From NCBI GenBank assembly GCA_937872125.1, contig CALMNY010000339.1, positions 1 through 6,664 of the forward strand: DNA of 6,664 nucleotides. Direction: 5' to 3'. Origin of the DNA: an uncultured Candidatus Competibacteraceae bacterium. Lineage in GTDB: Bacteria; Pseudomonadota; Gammaproteobacteria; Competibacterales; Competibacteraceae. Below are positions 6,007-6,664 of the stretch, piece after piece. The stretch's first letter is position 1, and each line of letters begins with the position of its first letter. The notes beneath the pieces are model-generated. The model searched no databases. It saw only the letters and a list, made by a program, of their open reading frames with translations, and was not told the origin of the DNA. A program made the position numbers and the translations under genes.

Positions 6007-6664
6007 GGTCGCGATCCTTGGGCTGCCCGGACGCCTGGGCCAGCAGTCGGGCGATGGCGCGCAACTCGTGCCGCAGATCGGCGGTGCGATCGTTTTCGAT
6101 GTTTTGCAGGGTCGCCCGCAACGATTCGATCCGCTCCCCCAAGCTGGCCACCTGCTCCGCTACCCGCGTAATTCCTTCACCGCGATTGGCCAGGTATTCC
6201 GTAGTCGCCGCCACCCGCTCCAGCCGGTCGGTGGTGGCTTGCAGCAGCGCCGCCAGATGGCGCGGCGAAATGGTCTCGGTCTGGGCGGTGACCGTGACCA
6301 CCGGCTGCCAGAGAGGAACCAGATCGCTGACCACCAGCGCCTCCAGTTGGGCGTGATGATCGTTCTGGGCGTGGAACAGTTGCAGTTCCAGAAAGCCCAG
6401 CGCCAGCGCGCCCATCAGGCCGAACAGCGAGGCCGAGAACGAGGTGCCCATGCCGCCCAACGGCGCCGCCAGCCGATCCTTGAACTGGGCGATCAGGGTC
6501 ATGGTGTCGGTGGCCTGCTCGCTCGCCAGCCCACCGATCACGTCGCGTACCCCAGCAATCGTCAGCAGCAGGCCGTAGAACGTGCCGATCAGGCCGAGCA
6601 GCACCAGCGCCCCGACCAGATAGCGCACCAGCGCCCGCTGGTCGTCGCCGCGCGTCGCCAGCGA
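5990..6664 (-). CDS. MotA/TolQ/ExbB-type channel protein (N-terminus outside window)
   Basis: 224 codons are visible and the frame stays open to the right edge, so the true start lies outside; a GTG at 6628 falls just before a membrane helix and is not a likely start. Numbered from the edge: a helix at about 16-36 (LVGALVLLGLIGTFYGLLLT) matches the MotA/ExbB helix carrying 'LGLLGTV.G'. A loop with AQFKDRLAAPLGGMGTSF leads into a second helix at about 75-95 (SASLFGLMGALALGF), the conserved pore segment of the family with its Thr/Ser pair. After the membrane part comes a cytoplasmic tail of about 125 residues with heptad-like stretches (about 140-212), longer than in ExbB or TolQ. It would form a five-subunit ion channel around a dimer of the MotB-like protein encoded next, whose start lies inside this gene's last codons. 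The pair resembles ZorA/ZorB and MotA/MotB in architecture, but its task is unknown. Earlier membrane helices are presumably encoded beyond the window. Confidence 0.85.
   Translation of the reverse strand, partial: SLATRGDDQRALVRYLVGALVLLGLIGTFYGLLLTIAGVRDVIGGLASEQATDTMTLIAQFKDRLAAPLGGMGTSFSASLFGLMGALALGFLELQLFHAQNDHHAQLEALVVSDLVPLWQPVVTVTAQTETISPRHLAALLQATTDRLERVAATTEYLANRGEGITRVAEQVASLGERIESLRATLQNIENDRTADLRHELRAIARLLAQASGQPKDRDHAPPA

Noticed and set aside
4987..6664. Zorya anti-phage defence system
   Set aside because: The channel and MotB-like proteins recall ZorA and ZorB, but an RraA-like gene follows instead of zorC/zorD, and the long periplasmic coil with this OmpA domain fits a more general stator family.

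Overview
The window reads as a stretch of chromosome from a GC-rich proteobacterium, most likely a gammaproteobacterium or betaproteobacterium. This rests on three things: a yjcH-actP pair with close sequence agreement to the enterobacterial proteins, an RraA-family protein, and an OmpA-type peptidoglycan-binding stator protein. The coding strands are strongly GC-biased, so long open frames appear opposite and across the real genes. The exact genus cannot be told from this sequence.

Left part (1-1369, minus strand): the first 456 codons of a membrane sensor-like protein that runs off the left edge. It has two membrane segments, a HAMP-like linker, a PAS-like domain and a histidine-kinase-like dimerisation region. 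In that region the phospho-accepting histidine is replaced. After a 132-base divergent intergenic region come yjcH and actP on the plus strand (1502-3483), translationally coupled by an ATGA overlap. Together they form the cation/acetate symporter module, which takes up acetate and similar small monocarboxylates. The sensor-like gene is divergent from this module and may serve or regulate it.

Middle part (3484-4423): a 183-base gap with a strong hairpin terminator that faces the minus strand. It is followed by a single plus-strand gene (3667-4350) for a protein with a pRiA4b ORF-3-like core between two candidate zinc-binding modules. That gene ends at a hairpin shared with the convergent rraA-like gene.

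Right part (4424-6664, minus strand): three genes in the same direction, in transcription order. First is a MotA/TolQ/ExbB-type channel protein, cut by the right edge of the window. Next is a MotB-like protein with one membrane segment, a long coiled coil and an OmpA-like peptidoglycan-binding domain, overlapping the first gene by 17 bases. Last is an RraA/HMG-aldolase family protein 62 bases downstream. The first two look like an ion-driven, cell-wall-anchored stator of unknown task. They resemble Zorya ZorA/ZorB in plan, but no ZorC or ZorD follows.

No tRNA, rRNA, CRISPR array or insertion sequence was seen. The points most worth following are the sensor-like protein without its histidine, the uncharacterised stator pair, the double zinc-finger protein, and the orphan minus-facing terminator.
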